NCBI GenBank assembly: GCA_035524955.1
Contig: DATLFG010000084.1
Span: 1 to 64,000, forward strand
From: CAMLFJ01 sp035524955
GTDB lineage: Bacteria; Methylomirabilota; Methylomirabilia; Rokubacteriales; CSP1-6
Length of the DNA: 64,000 nt
Reading direction: 5' to 3'
The notes under the pieces are model-generated. The model did no database searches. It worked only from the letters and a program-made list of their open reading frames with translations, and was not told the origin of the DNA. The position numbers were made by a program, and so were the translations under genes. The first letter of the stretch is position 1; every line of letters begins with the position of its first letter. Positions 15,097-22,514 of the stretch are shown here, piece by piece.

Positions 15097-17079
15097 TCAC
15101 GCGCGCTTCTCCGGGGGCAGCAGGCTCGCGATCAGGGGCGCGACCGCCGAGGCTTCCACGGGCTTGGCCACGTGCCGGTCGTAGCCCGCGTGGAGCGCGC
15201 GGCGCCGGTCCTCGGCCGCCGCATAGGCGGTGAGCGCGATGGCCGGGAGGTGGCGACCGAGGACGGCCTCGAGCCGGCGCACCCGGCGGATCAGGTCGTA
15301 GCCGTCCTCGCCGGGCATGCCGATGTCGCTCACCAGCACGTCGGGCCAGCGCCGCTCGATGGCCTCCACCGCGTCGGCCACCGAGGGCGCGGTCGTCACC
15401 CGCGCCCCCTCGAAGGTGAGCGTGAGCTTCAGCACCTCGCGCGTCTCCGCGTCGTCGTCCACGACCAGCACGTCCACGTTCTCGAGCCGGTGGCTGGAGG
15501 CGGCCCGATCGAGGTCCTTGGGCCGCGCGGGCGGCCCTGCGGGCCTCGGCCGCGCCGCGTGCAACGCCTCGAGCGGCAGCGATACGGTGAAGGTCGCGCC
15601 GCGCCCCTCGCCGGGGCTATCGGCGCGGATGGTCCCGCCGTGCAGCTCCACGATCTGCCGGGCGATCGAGAGCCCGAGGCCGAGGCCGCCGTGCGAGCGC
15701 ATGGTGCCGGTCTCCCCCTGGCGGAACCGGTCGAAGACACGCGGCAGGAGCTCGGGCGACATGCCGCGGCCGGTGTCGGTCACGGTCAGCACCGCCTCCG
15801 AGCCCGCGCGGCGCAGCCCCACCGTCACCCGGCCGCCCGCGGGAGTGAACCGGACCGCGTTGGACAGCAGATTCCACACCACCTGCTGCAGCCGCGTCGA
15901 ATCCCCGAGCACCGGCCCGGCCGCGGGATCGAGCGCGGTGGCCAGCGAGATGGCCTTGTTCTCGGCGGCGGCGCGCAAGGTCTCGATCGCGGGCTCGATG
16001 AGCCCCGCCAGCTCCACGCGCTCGATGGTGAGGTTGAACCGTCCCGAGACGATGCGGGAGACGTCCAGGAGATCGTCGATGAGCCGCGCCTGCAGGATCG
16101 CGCTGCGATCGATCGCGTCCACCGCACGGGCGATCGTCTGCGCGTCCCGGGGCCCGTTGCGCAGGACGCCCGCCCAGAGGCGCAGGGTGTTGAGCGGCGT
16201 GCGGAACTCGTGGGAGACCACGGCCAGGAACTCGTCCTTCGCCCGGCTCACCGCCTCCGCGTCCTGCCGTGCCTCCTTCTCGCGCGCGAGCAGCTCGCTG
16301 CGTTCGCGGTCACCGGCCCGCGCGGCCTCGTCGGCCGCGTGGCTGCCGGAGGTGTCGAGGGCCACGACCGCGATGGAGTGGGGCTCGCCCGCTTCGCGCA
16401 CCAGAGACAGGCTGACATCCACCCAGCGGAGCGATCCGTCGGGGCGAGCGTGGTGCGTCTCGAGGGTCGCCTCGGGCTCGTCCACCGTGAGGCCGCGCAG
16501 GGCGACCGTCGCGCAGGCCCGATCCTCCGCGCACACGGTGTCGGCCAGCGAGCGGCCGATCACCTCGTCCGCGGCGCAGCCCACGAGGTCGCAGTAGCGC
16601 CGGCTCACGAGCACGAAGCGGCCCTCGAGGTCGGTCAGGGCGATGCCCGCGGTGGTCTGGTTGACGATCGCGGAGAGCTGCGCTTCACTCGCGTGCGCCG
16701 CGCGCTCGGCCAGCTCACGCGCGCGTCCGGCCGCCTCGAGGTCGCGACCCACCGACGCGAGGTCCGTCACCGGCGAGTCGATGGGCGCGGGGGTGCGGCC
16801 CTCTCCGAGCTCGGCCGCCGCCTCCGCGAGCCGGGTCAGGGACCGGGTGATGGGCCGGCAGGCCAGCGTGACCAGCGCCACCCCGGTCAGGAGAACGGCG
16901 GCGCCACCGGCCAGGATCGCGCCGAGCGACCGCATCCACGGCCGGTGGAGCGTGATCCCCGGCGCGGCGAGGACGACGGCCAGCCAGATCGCGAACGCCA
17001 CGATCGGCGCCATGCCCACCCCGACCAGCACGACGAGGTAGGCGCGGAGCGGCCGGCGCGGGATCAGCGCGCCGCGCAT
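15097..17079 (-). CDS. Hybrid sensor histidine kinase (2TM-HAMP-PAS-HisKA-HATPase-REC)
   Basis: 660 residues. Two transmembrane helices (about 12-39 and 52-73) with only a short outside loop are followed by a HAMP-like linker (74-122) and a PAS domain (130-250). HisKA has phospho-acceptor His290 (VVSHEFRTPLN); the ATPase domain has Asn403, the DTGRGMSP G1 box and GGLGLGLSI. A C-terminal receiver has Asp585 (VLVSDIGMP). With no output domain, phosphate must pass to another protein; no partner regulator is adjacent. It starts inside the end of the phosphodiesterase gene (16-base overlap), as last gene of a five-gene operon. Confidence 0.9.
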   Translation of the reverse strand: MRGALIPRRPLRAYLVVLVGVGMAPIVAFAIWLAVVLAAPGITLHRPWMRSLGAILAGGAAVLLTGVALVTLACRPITRSLTRLAEAAAELGEGRTPAPIDSPVTDLASVGRDLEAAGRARELAERAAHASEAQLSAIVNQTTAGIALTDLEGRFVLVSRRYCDLVGCAADEVIGRSLADTVCAEDRACATVALRGLTVDEPEATLETHHARPDGSLRWVDVSLSLVREAGEPHSIAVVALDTSGSHAADEAARAGDRERSELLAREKEARQDAEAVSRAKDEFLAVVSHEFRTPLNTLRLWAGVLRNGPRDAQTIARAVDAIDRSAILQARLIDDLLDVSRIVSGRFNLTIERVELAGLIEPAIETLRAAAENKAISLATALDPAAGPVLGDSTRLQQVVWNLLSNAVRFTPAGGRVTVGLRRAGSEAVLTVTDTGRGMSPELLPRVFDRFRQGETGTMRSHGGLGLGLSIARQIVELHGGTIRADSPGEGRGATFTVSLPLEALHAARPRPAGPPARPKDLDRAASSHRLENVDVLVVDDDAETREVLKLTLTFEGARVTTAPSVADAVEAIERRWPDVLVSDIGMPGEDGYDLIRRVRRLEAVLGRHLPAIALTAYAAAEDRRRALHAGYDRHVAKPVEASAVAPLIASLLPPEKRA

Positions 17080-18599
17080 GCGGGGCTCCTCGTGGTGGTC
17101 GGCGCGCTTGCCTCCGCTTCCCGGTAGGCCCGGAAATGCGGATAGAGGTCGACCGGGTGCGTGAGCGGCTCGGCGGGCAGCCGGACCCAGGGCGGGTGCA
17201 GGATGAAGGTGTGCAGCTCCTCCTCGGACGGGCCCGCGTGAGCCCCCAGCTCGTCGATGAAGCTCACGTCGCCGCCGGGCGCGCCGGTGCCGTAGAGCAC
17301 GATGTCCCCCGCGCTCGGCATCGCCACCAGGTCGCGCAGCCCCGTCACCACCACCGCGCGATCGGCCCGCCGCGCGAAGGGATCGCGCGCGCCGGGCTCG
17401 GACCGCCGGCCGAGCGGCACGCGGTGGCCGCGGTGCCAGCAGAGCGGCCCCCCCGCGCCGCGCGCGAGCACGAGCCCGATGCCGGGGTGGCGCGAGAGCT
17501 GGACGAGCGCGCCCGGATGGCGCGACTCGATCTCGGCCGCCGACAGGGGCTCGGGCCGGTCGGTGAAGTAGACGAAGGCGTTGGGGCCCGCCGCGATCAC
17601 CTTCACCTCGTCGCCGGCCGGCCCGAGGGCGTCGCGCACCACCCGCTCGATCGGGACCCCGCGGGTGAGGCGATGGAAGGGTCGGGTCGGCGTCTGCCCA
17701 TGGTCCGAGAGGATGTAGAGGTCGTAGCCCATCTCGGGGAGGCGGCGGATCACGCGCGCCAGCTGCTGGATCGAGCGGTCCACGCGGCGCAGCGCCCGGA
17801 ACGCCAGCCGGTCGGTGGGCCCGAACTGATGCGAGATGACGTCGTAGTCGAGGAAGTTCACGTAGATCGCGGGCACGCCGCGATAGAGATCGGCGGAGAC
17901 GAGCAGCGTGAAGAGCTGGCGGGCCCAGATGGACACGCCGACGTCGATCGCGAGCGCCGCGACGGCGCGGCGGAGCTGGAGGCGGCCGGCGGCCAGCGCG
18001 CCCACGGTCCGGCCCAGCGCGCGGGTAAGGGTCACCAGGGTGAGGCCCACGCACTTGAGCGCGACCCAGCCGATCAGCAGCAGGCAGAGCGCGGTGCGGC
18101 GGAGGCCGGAGCCGGCGCGAGTGAGGCGCTTGAGGCGCGCGTAGGTCCAGAGGCTGTCGGGCGCTCCGCCGGTGAAGACGCAGCCGTAGCACGCGCCATC
18201 CTCCAGGATGCCCGCGCGGCCGTCGGCGACCCGGCGCTCCACCAGGTCGGCCACGCCGTGCTCGGGGAAGTGCAGCTCGAGACCCTCGCGCTTGTCGTAG
18301 AAGTGGAAGCCCGGAATGTCTGGCCGCACCCCGTACATGATCGACGCCTGGAACGCGGGCGTGGACGACGGGAGCCCGACCGACAGATCGCGGCGCCGGA
18401 GCTGTCCGGTCGCGAGGAGCCGGCGCGTGTTGCGCATGCTCGAGCCGGCCAGCGCGCGATCGAGAATCCCGCGGGACAGGCCGTCGATCTGGATGATCAG
18501 GAAGCGGCGGCGCGGCTCCTCGCCGGCGGGCGGCGAGAGCCGCATCCACCGGCTCCACCGGTCCACCCCGGCCTGCAACCGCAGGAGCAGCGCTTCCAT
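17064..18599 (-). CDS. Alkaline-phosphatase-superfamily phosphodiesterase/nucleotide pyrophosphatase
   Basis: 511 residues of the type I phosphodiesterase fold. Metal and nucleophile sites are recognisable: IIQIDGLSRG (Asp39), the Thr80 nucleophile in GLPSSTPAFQ, NFLDYDVISHQFGP, and LSDHGQTPT. Residues about 168-195 form a hydrophobic stretch (ALCLLLIGWVALKCVGLTLV) that may anchor the protein in the membrane. The substrate could be a phospholipid head group, a nucleotide sugar or a phosphonate ester. It starts four bases after the VTT-protein stop and overlaps the kinase start, so synthesis is probably coupled. Confidence 0.8.
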   Translation of the reverse strand: MEALLLRLQAGVDRWSRWMRLSPPAGEEPRRRFLIIQIDGLSRGILDRALAGSSMRNTRRLLATGQLRRRDLSVGLPSSTPAFQASIMYGVRPDIPGFHFYDKREGLELHFPEHGVADLVERRVADGRAGILEDGACYGCVFTGGAPDSLWTYARLKRLTRAGSGLRRTALCLLLIGWVALKCVGLTLVTLTRALGRTVGALAAGRLQLRRAVAALAIDVGVSIWARQLFTLLVSADLYRGVPAIYVNFLDYDVISHQFGPTDRLAFRALRRVDRSIQQLARVIRRLPEMGYDLYILSDHGQTPTRPFHRLTRGVPIERVVRDALGPAGDEVKVIAAGPNAFVYFTDRPEPLSAAEIESRHPGALVQLSRHPGIGLVLARGAGGPLCWHRGHRVPLGRRSEPGARDPFARRADRAVVVTGLRDLVAMPSAGDIVLYGTGAPGGDVSFIDELGAHAGPSEEELHTFILHPPWVRLPAEPLTHPVDLYPHFRAYREAEASAPTTTRSPACAAR

Positions 18600-18603
18600 G
18601 GCG

Positions 18604-19311
18604 TCACCCGCGCGCGAGCGCCCTCCGGCCCAGCGCGGCCAGCCCGACCACCACGAGCGCGGCCGCGGCGGCCGCCCCGAGCAGCCCCCAGGAGGCGCTC
18701 CCGCGCGTCGCCGCGTCGAAGAAGAAGCCGGCGCCCATCACCAGCACCGCGTTCATCGGGACCATCGCCAGCTCCGACCACCCGAAGTAGCGCCAGAAGC
18801 TGATGCCGGTGAGCCCGAAGCCGTAGTTGACGACCACGAAGGGCGCGATCGGGACGATGCGCAGCATCGGGATGACGGCCCAGTCGTGCTTCTCCACCAG
18901 GGCCGAGAGCCGCGCGAAGCCGTCGGTGCCGGCCAGCCATTCCGCGAGGGCGTCGCGCGCGAGATAGCGCGCGATGAGGAAGGCCAGCGCGGCCGAGATC
19001 GCGCTTCCCACCACCATCACCACGAACGCGGGGCCGATCCCGAAGAGCAAGGGCGACAGCAGGGTGAACGGCATGCCCGGCACCCCGATCAGGGTGGCCG
19101 CCACGTACACCACCACGTAGACGGCGGGGGCCAGGACGCCCAGCTCGGCCGTCCAGCCCCGCGCGGTGCCAAGGTGGCTTCCCACGTCGAGGACGCGCCC
19201 CACCGCGACCATGGCGAGCAGGAAGCCCCCCGCGGCGACCAGCGGCCAGATCCGGCGGCGGCTTCCCGCGCGAACGGGAGCGGGCGCGGCGAGGAGGCGC
19301 GAGACCGGCAT
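18604..19311 (-). CDS. TVP38/TMEM64 (VTT/DedA-like) membrane protein
   Basis: 235 residues with an N-terminal helix and then the VTT domain: VYVVVYVAATLIGVPGMPFT, FGIGPAFVVMVVGSAIS, LIARYLARDAL and MLRIVPIAPFVVVNYGFGLTGI, the last being the re-entrant R-x-x-P signature. Relatives include DedA transporters and TMEM41B-type lipid scramblases, so a role in lipid or lipid-carrier movement is plausible. It sits between a nucleotidyltransferase and a phosphodiesterase gene with gaps of nine and four bases. Confidence 0.85.
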   Translation of the reverse strand: MPVSRLLAAPAPVRAGSRRRIWPLVAAGGFLLAMVAVGRVLDVGSHLGTARGWTAELGVLAPAVYVVVYVAATLIGVPGMPFTLLSPLLFGIGPAFVVMVVGSAISAALAFLIARYLARDALAEWLAGTDGFARLSALVEKHDWAVIPMLRIVPIAPFVVVNYGFGLTGISFWRYFGWSELAMVPMNAVLVMGAGFFFDAATRGSASWGLLGAAAAAALVVVGLAALGRRALARG

Positions 19312-19320
19312 GGCGGCGCC

Positions 19321-20196
19321 CTAGGCCGGCGACGGGCCGCGGGCGTCCGCGCCGATCGGCCGGCTCGCTGCCTCGTCGATCGCGGCCGTCCAGGTGGACG
19401 CATCCTCCTCGCTCATGCTCCCGTGCGGCAGGAGCCGCGCGTCCTCGTACCCCCAGAGCTGGATGTCCACCAGGTATTGCGCGCGCGAGGTCAGGGGCCC
19501 GCGGCAGATGCGCCGGGCGGGGACCTGGCGCATCTCCTGCTCCAGGATCTCGAGGCACCGCCGCATGAGCGGCTCCGGGATGCGGCGCCGCTCGGAGGGA
19601 TACACGAATCCGAACAGGATCAGGTGGCTCAGGAGCACGCGCCAGTGCTGACCGAAGCGGCGAGCCAGGCGGCCCCAGTCGATCTGCTCGGCGCGGGCGT
19701 GGATGAGGTGCGCGATGTCGGCGCCGTCGTACCGCTCGCGCTCCATCACGTACGCCTTGGACCAGATCGTCTCCTCGACCGGACAGATCTGGACCGGCTG
19801 GCCCATCACGGTCGCGGGCGCCGCGTGACGGAACCACTCGTCGTCCACCGGACACGCCGAGTTGCCGGAGCTCCAGATGACGTCGATGTGGGCGTGCTCG
19901 TCGCGCTTGATCTTGCCGAGCCAGTGGGGAAACGTGAGCTCGGTGCGATACCCGAGGCGCCGCTCGAGGTGCGTGAGCGCGCCCGGGACGTCTCGCTCGC
20001 GCATGAACAGGTCGAGGTCCTTCACCGAGCGGCCGATGCCGAGATAGCGCTCGAGCGCGTGCCCCCCACCCACCAGGAACGGGAAGCCGCCGGTGCGCAG
20101 CTCCGCCAGCACGCGCCGGTAGAAGCGGCGCGTGGTCACCGCGAGGCCGGGGCTCCGGGCAGGCGCGCGTTGGACGGCGGCCATCGCGGGGCTCAT
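19321..20196 (-). CDS. Nucleotidyltransferase-fold protein
   Basis: 291 residues. The N-terminal half has a minimal Pol-beta-type nucleotidyltransferase signature (FLVGGGHALERYLG, then SVKDLDLFM, giving the GG...D-x-D pair) and IDVIW as the third acidic site. This resembles DUF6036 or AbiEii-like nucleotidyltransferases. The C-terminal part is helical (HLILFGFVYPSERRRIPEPL). Its ATG at 20196 overlaps the phosphoesterase TGA (ATGA). The acceptor (nucleic acid, protein or small molecule) is unknown. No antitoxin-like partner gene is adjacent, so I do not call it a toxin. Confidence 0.7.
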   Translation of the reverse strand: MSPAMAAVQRAPARSPGLAVTTRRFYRRVLAELRTGGFPFLVGGGHALERYLGIGRSVKDLDLFMRERDVPGALTHLERRLGYRTELTFPHWLGKIKRDEHAHIDVIWSSGNSACPVDDEWFRHAAPATVMGQPVQICPVEETIWSKAYVMERERYDGADIAHLIHARAEQIDWGRLARRFGQHWRVLLSHLILFGFVYPSERRRIPEPLMRRCLEILEQEMRQVPARRICRGPLTSRAQYLVDIQLWGYEDARLLPHGSMSEEDASTWTAAIDEAASRPIGADARGPSPA

Positions 20197-20984
20197 GCGC
20201 GACCGCTCGCCCTTGCCGCATCCGCGGCCGCGGCGCCGTCGGCGGGCGTCTCGCCGACCGAGACCTCGACCACGCGGAAGGGGGGCTGGTCGGGGAAACG
20301 CCGGCGCAGCAGGGGCAGCGCCACGTTGTAGACCGGGACGCCCGCCGCGGTGGCCCCCTCGAGCTGGCCGCGGTGCGCATGACCGTGGAACACCACGTCG
20401 GGCCGGTAGCGATTGATCGGCTCCTCGAGCCGGCTCGAGCCCAGGAACGGATAGATCTCGACGGGTTCTCCGTCGACGGTGGCGCCGATCGGGGCGTAGT
20501 GCAGGAGCGCGACCCGGCCCGGCGTCCGGAGCCGGGCCAGCGCGGATTCGAGCTTGAGCGTCTCCTCGACCGCGGCGGCCACGAAGGCCTTGACCGGCGC
20601 CTCGCCCCAGGCCTGGAGCGCGCGCGCGCCGAAGCCGCCCGGGAAGCCCTTGGCGCCCGCGAAGCCGACGCCCTGCGCCTCCACCGCGGTGCCGTCGAGC
20701 ACCGTGACCCCCGCCGCGTCCGTGAGGATCCGCGACACCTCGTTGGCGGCGCCCGATTCGAAGTCGTGGTTGCCGAGCACCGCGAGCTTCGTCAGCTTGG
20801 TTGCGCCGAGCTCCTTGGCGAGGACGCGCGCCTCTTCCGGCGTGCCGTAGTCGGTGAGGTCCCCGCACAGGACGAGCACATCCGCGCTCTCCGCGATCTT
20901 CGTGAGGAGCGGCTGGAACGCTCCCTCCGACGTCCGCGTACAGTGCAGATCACCGACGGCGGCCACGCGGAGCGAGGTGGTCAT
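20193..20984 (-). CDS. Calcineurin-like metallophosphoesterase
   Basis: 263 residues with all five dimetal motifs: GDLH (residues 11-14), LCGDLTD, GNHD, ALLHYAP and VFHGHAH. It belongs to the small bacterial phosphodiesterase group (YfcE/MPE-like). The C-terminus is Ala-rich and probably flexible. It opens an operon of five closely packed minus-strand genes ending in a hybrid kinase. Upstream on this strand, TATCAT at 21041-21036 is a possible -10, giving a leader of about 50 bases. The substrate cannot be told. Confidence 0.85.
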   Translation of the reverse strand: MTTSLRVAAVGDLHCTRTSEGAFQPLLTKIAESADVLVLCGDLTDYGTPEEARVLAKELGATKLTKLAVLGNHDFESGAANEVSRILTDAAGVTVLDGTAVEAQGVGFAGAKGFPGGFGARALQAWGEAPVKAFVAAAVEETLKLESALARLRTPGRVALLHYAPIGATVDGEPVEIYPFLGSSRLEEPINRYRPDVVFHGHAHRGQLEGATAAGVPVYNVALPLLRRRFPDQPPFRVVEVSVGETPADGAAAADAARASGRA

Positions 20985-21081
20985 GGGCCCTTAAGGGTGC
21001 AACCCCCATGCCCGGCCCACCGGCGCCCTGACGGCATGATACCACCGGCCTGCGACCCCGAGCGCGACGAGTCGGTACCTC

Positions 21082-21597
21082 TTACCCGGTAGTTCCGCCT
21101 CGCTGACCCGGCCCCGGGCCAGGCACGGTCCGGAGCCGGACCGCGAACACGGACGCCAGGAGGGCGCAGAAACCCGGCAGGAACAGCCCGGCGCGGGCGG
21201 CATGCGTGAACTCCCGCAGGTCCCGCAGCCGGATCCAGTCTGGGGGGACCGCGTCCGGCATCCAGGCGGCGAACTGCTGATTCACCGGGTTCACGAGCAG
21301 CCAGAAGAGGGCGTGCGCGAGCGCCAGGCACCCGGCTCCCGCCGCCGCCCACCGACGCGCGGAGGACGGCTATGTACGCGACCGTGCAGACCCGAAAGCC
21401 CAGATGAGCGCTCCCACCACCGCCCCGACCTCAATCGCGGCCCCCACGATGCCGAAGTAGCGGGAGAGCGTATGGGTCACCATGACGTACAGCGCCGGCT
21501 CGTGCGTGCGCCGGACCGGCATCTCGCGCACGTGCGCGAGCGGCGCGCCGAGGGCGAGGGCGGCGACCACCAGCGTGACGAAGGACCAGACCGTCAT
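21082..21597 (-). pseudogene. DUF1772-like membrane protein gene with in-frame stop codon
   Basis: Reading from the ATG at 21597 gives WSFVTLVVAALALGAPLAHV, EMPVRRTHEPALYVMVTHTL, then FGIVGAAIEVGAVVGALIWAF, and then a TAG at 21372-21370. The same frame continues after it with CLALAHALFWLLVNPVNQQF, DWIRLRDLREFTHAARAGLF and another hydrophobic helix before TAA at 21082. Both halves together make one four-helix protein of the DUF1772/anthrone-oxygenase-like type. A single nonsense codon therefore splits an otherwise intact gene. Sequencing error or suppression is possible. Confidence 0.6.
21083..21091. promoter_or_regulatory. TACCCGGTA near-palindrome, copy 3
   Basis: Exact TACCCGGTA just beyond the metallophosphoesterase operon start (20984) and overlapping the terminal TAA of the broken DUF1772-like gene. 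The flank GTTCCGCC resembles copy 1 (GATTTTCCGCC). A nearby GGTACC is seven bases upstream. Role inferred. Confidence 0.35.
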
Positions 21598-21680
21598 GCC
21601 TCGGTTCGGGAGCAACCGCGATGCCACCTCCAAGTCCCCGGGCGATCTCCTGGCAGTCCGATTGCAAGGTCGCTCCGAGC

Positions 21681-22502
21681 ATGCGGAGAGGACGGGCATG
21701 GCTTCGGTTCGTCCTGCTCGCAGGTGTCCTCGTGGCCGGCGCCACACTGGCGCCGGAGGCCCCGGCCGGCCCGGTGGCGGTGCGCTACACGGAGGGCATC
21801 ACCCACGGCTTTCTCACCCTCCGGTCGACCGGCGGGGACCTGCTGGCCGAGGGGGATCTGCTGCAGGTCGTCCGTCCGGAAGGCGTGGATTCGCGCCTCG
21901 TGTTCCGCTTCAAGGACGGCTCGCTGTACGACGAGACGGTGGTGTTCTCGCAGAGCAGGGTCTTCACCCTGCTGAGCTATCGCCTGCTGCAGCGCGGGCC
22001 GAGCTTTCCCGAGGAGATGAGCATCTCGGTGGATCGTGAGCGCGACCGGGGCCGCTACACCGTCACGTCGCGCCGCGCGGGCGCCGAGGCGGAGACCGCG
22101 ACCGGCGAGGTCGAGCTGCCGCCCGACGTCTACAACGGTATGTTCATCATGATCCTCCGCAACCTGCCGAAGGACACGGGCGAGACGGTGCACGTGCTCG
22201 CCTTCACGCCGAAGCCGACGCTCGTCCAGATCGAGCTGACGCCGTACGCGGCGGAGACGGTGATCGCGGGCGAGCGCCGGGTGCCCGTCATGCACTACGT
22301 GCTCAAGCCCAAGCTCGGCATGCTCCGGGGCGCGCTGGCCGCGCTCTTCGGCAAGACCCCGCCGGACTATCACTGCTGGATCGTGACCGCCGACCTCCCC
22401 GCCTTCGTGGCGATCGACGGCCCGCTCTACACCGGCGGCCCCATCTGGCGCTTCGAGACGGTGAGCCCGCGGGGCCCGGCGCGACCGGGGGCGCGCCGCT
22501 GA
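21681..22502 (+). CDS. Secreted or periplasmic protein of unknown function
   Basis: 273 residues. A signal peptide (RRGRAWLRF, then VLLAGVLVAGATLA, cleavage near residue 28) precedes an all-beta-looking mature domain with GITHGFLTLRSTGGDLLAEG, LVFRFKDGSLYDETVVF and GMFIMILRNLPKDTGE, ending with a Pro/Arg tail. No cysteine, metal or catalytic motif stands out. The ATG at 21681 is chosen because the signal sequence starts there. It diverges from the broken DUF1772-like gene and converges on the large hybrid kinase. Confidence 0.65.
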   Translation: MRRGRAWLRFVLLAGVLVAGATLAPEAPAGPVAVRYTEGITHGFLTLRSTGGDLLAEGDLLQVVRPEGVDSRLVFRFKDGSLYDETVVFSQSRVFTLLSYRLLQRGPSFPEEMSISVDRERDRGRYTVTSRRAGAEAETATGEVELPPDVYNGMFIMILRNLPKDTGETVHVLAFTPKPTLVQIELTPYAAETVIAGERRVPVMHYVLKPKLGMLRGALAALFGKTPPDYHCWIVTADLPAFVAIDGPLYTGGPIWRFETVSPRGPARPGARR

Positions 22503-22514
22503 GCGGCTCGCCGC

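Noticed and set aside
16000..18558. Apparent single 1153-residue protein joining the phosphodiesterase region to the first hybrid kinase
   Set aside because: The upstream 490 codons are an out-of-frame reading of the phosphodiesterase gene; the kinase has its own ATG at 17079 with a GAGGAG site.
19321..20196. Nucleotidyltransferase as an AbiEii-like toxin of a toxin-antitoxin or phage-defence system
   Set aside because: No antitoxin-like or other defence gene is next to it, and it is embedded in an operon of phosphoesterase and membrane genes.
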